Assembly: GCA_001787755.1 (NCBI GenBank)
Contig: MFYJ01000011.1
Coordinates: forward strand, 62,001 to 126,000
Source of the DNA: Candidatus Peribacteria bacterium RIFOXYB1_FULL_54_35
GTDB lineage: Bacteria > Patescibacteriota > Gracilibacteria > Peribacterales > Peribacteraceae
Reading direction: 5' to 3'
DNA length: 64,000 bases
The translations under genes and the position numbers were made by a program. Below, one piece after another: positions 63,364 through 64,000 of the stretch; the stretch's first letter is position 1; every line of letters starts with the position of its first letter. The notes under the pieces are model-generated. The model saw only the letters and a program-made list of their open reading frames with translations, did not search any database and was not told the DNA's origin.

Positions 63364-63441
63364 CGTAGATAGTGTTCTTCTCCTCCCCCATAGGATCTCC
63401 TCTATTTGTCTCCGCAGGGATCTGCTAGGGTGGGCATCCTG

Positions 63442-64000
63442 ATGCCTGAGGACGTTTCCCTGACCGGAAAGAGGTGGCTGCCTCCTGAAAAGAGCGGCCA
63501 GACTGCGGGCGACGCCATTGCGTATCTGCTCCACTCTCGGAAGCTCGATATTTCCGTTTCCCCCCCTGTCTTCCCACACATGGAACAGGCGGTGGAACGT
63601 ATCTTTGCGGCAGTGAAACGCAGAGAACGCATTGCTATCTTTGGCGACTACGACTGCGACGGCATCACTGCAACCGCACAGCTGGTTCGCTTCTTCCGGC
63701 GAAGAGGACTAGATCCTCTCATCCGTCTCCCTCACCGCGTGCACGACGGGTACGGCCTGAACACGGCCATCGTGGAAGAATTCCATAGGGCAGGAATACA
63801 ACTCCTCATTACTGTGGACAACGGCATCTCTGCGGTACAGGAAATTGCGCTCGCGAAGCAGTACGGGATGGAAACGATTGTGACAGACCACCACACCGTG
63901 GGAACAGAAATCCCTCCGGCAAGCATCATTCTGCACCCGGAACTTGCCGGGTGTCCCGGGCCGCACCCTTCCGGTGCAGGCGTAGTGTTCCTCCTTCTCC
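63442..64000 (+). CDS. recJ: Single-stranded-DNA exonuclease RecJ (N-terminal part, runs off the window)
   Basis: The visible 186 residues show the DHH-family start of RecJ: RIAIFGDYDCDGITATAQLV (motif I with D-Y-D-x-D-G), LITVDNGISAVQEIALAKQY, and TIVTDHHTVG (D-H-H motif), followed by LHPELAGCPGPHPSGAGVVF. RecJ digests 5' ssDNA ends in recombination and repair. The ATG at 63442 gives MPEDVSLTGKRWLPPEKSGQ. A TGCTAGGGT extended -10 would put transcription start about four bases before it. The upstream 63364-63441 has no other feature. Confidence 0.93.
   Translation, partial: MPEDVSLTGKRWLPPEKSGQTAGDAIAYLLHSRKLDISVSPPVFPHMEQAVERIFAAVKRRERIAIFGDYDCDGITATAQLVRFFRRRGLDPLIRLPHRVHDGYGLNTAIVEEFHRAGIQLLITVDNGISAVQEIALAKQYGMETIVTDHHTVGTEIPPASIILHPELAGCPGPHPSGAGVVFLLL

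Overview
The window (about 53% GC, standard genetic code with TAA, TAG and TGA all used as stops) looks like a chromosome segment of a Patescibacteria/CPR bacterium, most likely of the Peregrinibacteria/Peribacteria type. That placement is inference, not proof. It rests on the mix of compact housekeeping genes, archaeal-type class I aldolase, an SLH-domain surface protein, CPR-style cysteine-rich proteins, many short palindromic repeats (including ones translated in frame inside genes), and near absence of metabolic clusters. Replicons and phylum cannot be fixed without 16S rRNA, which is not here.

Layout. 1-1.5 kb: 5' part of a 23S rRNA gene (minus) with an expanded helix 45. 1.9-7.4 kb (minus): ssb, rpoB (without rpoC), Mn-type superoxide dismutase. 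7.5-13 kb: a FemAB-like transferase and a large SLH surface protein. 13.9-19 kb: cysS, two small proteins (one CsrA-like), class I fructose-bisphosphate aldolase, an S23-like four-helix protein. 19-25 kb: yidC, rnpA, gatC, gatA, two hypotheticals, an SGNH hydrolase. 25-32 kb: a synthetase-only RelA overlapping a PAS-PAS-PAS-GAF sensor, and a 1276-residue protein with a C-terminal class I glutamine amidotransferase. 32-39 kb: a complete F-type ATP synthase operon in the unusual order D-C-I-B-E-F-H-A-G. 39-41 kb: a carbonic-anhydrase-like protein, a dCMP-type deaminase (with a degenerate paralogue at 32.1 kb) and tRNA-Asp. 41-46 kb: cell-envelope genes (LysM/M23 peptidase, D,D-carboxypeptidase, FtsQ, glycosyltransferase). 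45.7-53.9 kb: NAD(P)HX dehydratase, PgeF/YfiH, dGTPase-like hydrolase, second M23 peptidase, a multi-pass GT-C-like protein, a kinase-like protein and a cysteine-rich pair. 54-61.7 kb: tRNA-Trp, an operator-like repeat array with an HTH/coiled-coil gene, topA, HU, a Jag/KhpB-like RNA-binding protein, dnaJ and two surface proteins, one with an LAPTG sorting signal. 61.7-64 kb: an amino-acid permease flanked by two copies of an inverted-repeat element, and the start of recJ.

Cross-cutting signals. Many genes have a -10 box placed so that transcription would start at, or within a few bases of, the start codon. This argues for widespread leaderless mRNAs. In contrast the small CsrA-like gene has a perfect Shine-Dalgarno and a GGA-loop hairpin. 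Short inverted-repeat elements are abundant, and one family has a copy inside the 23S rRNA helix-45 insertion and another near 58.8 kb. Both tRNA genes have a partial copy of their 3' end just downstream.
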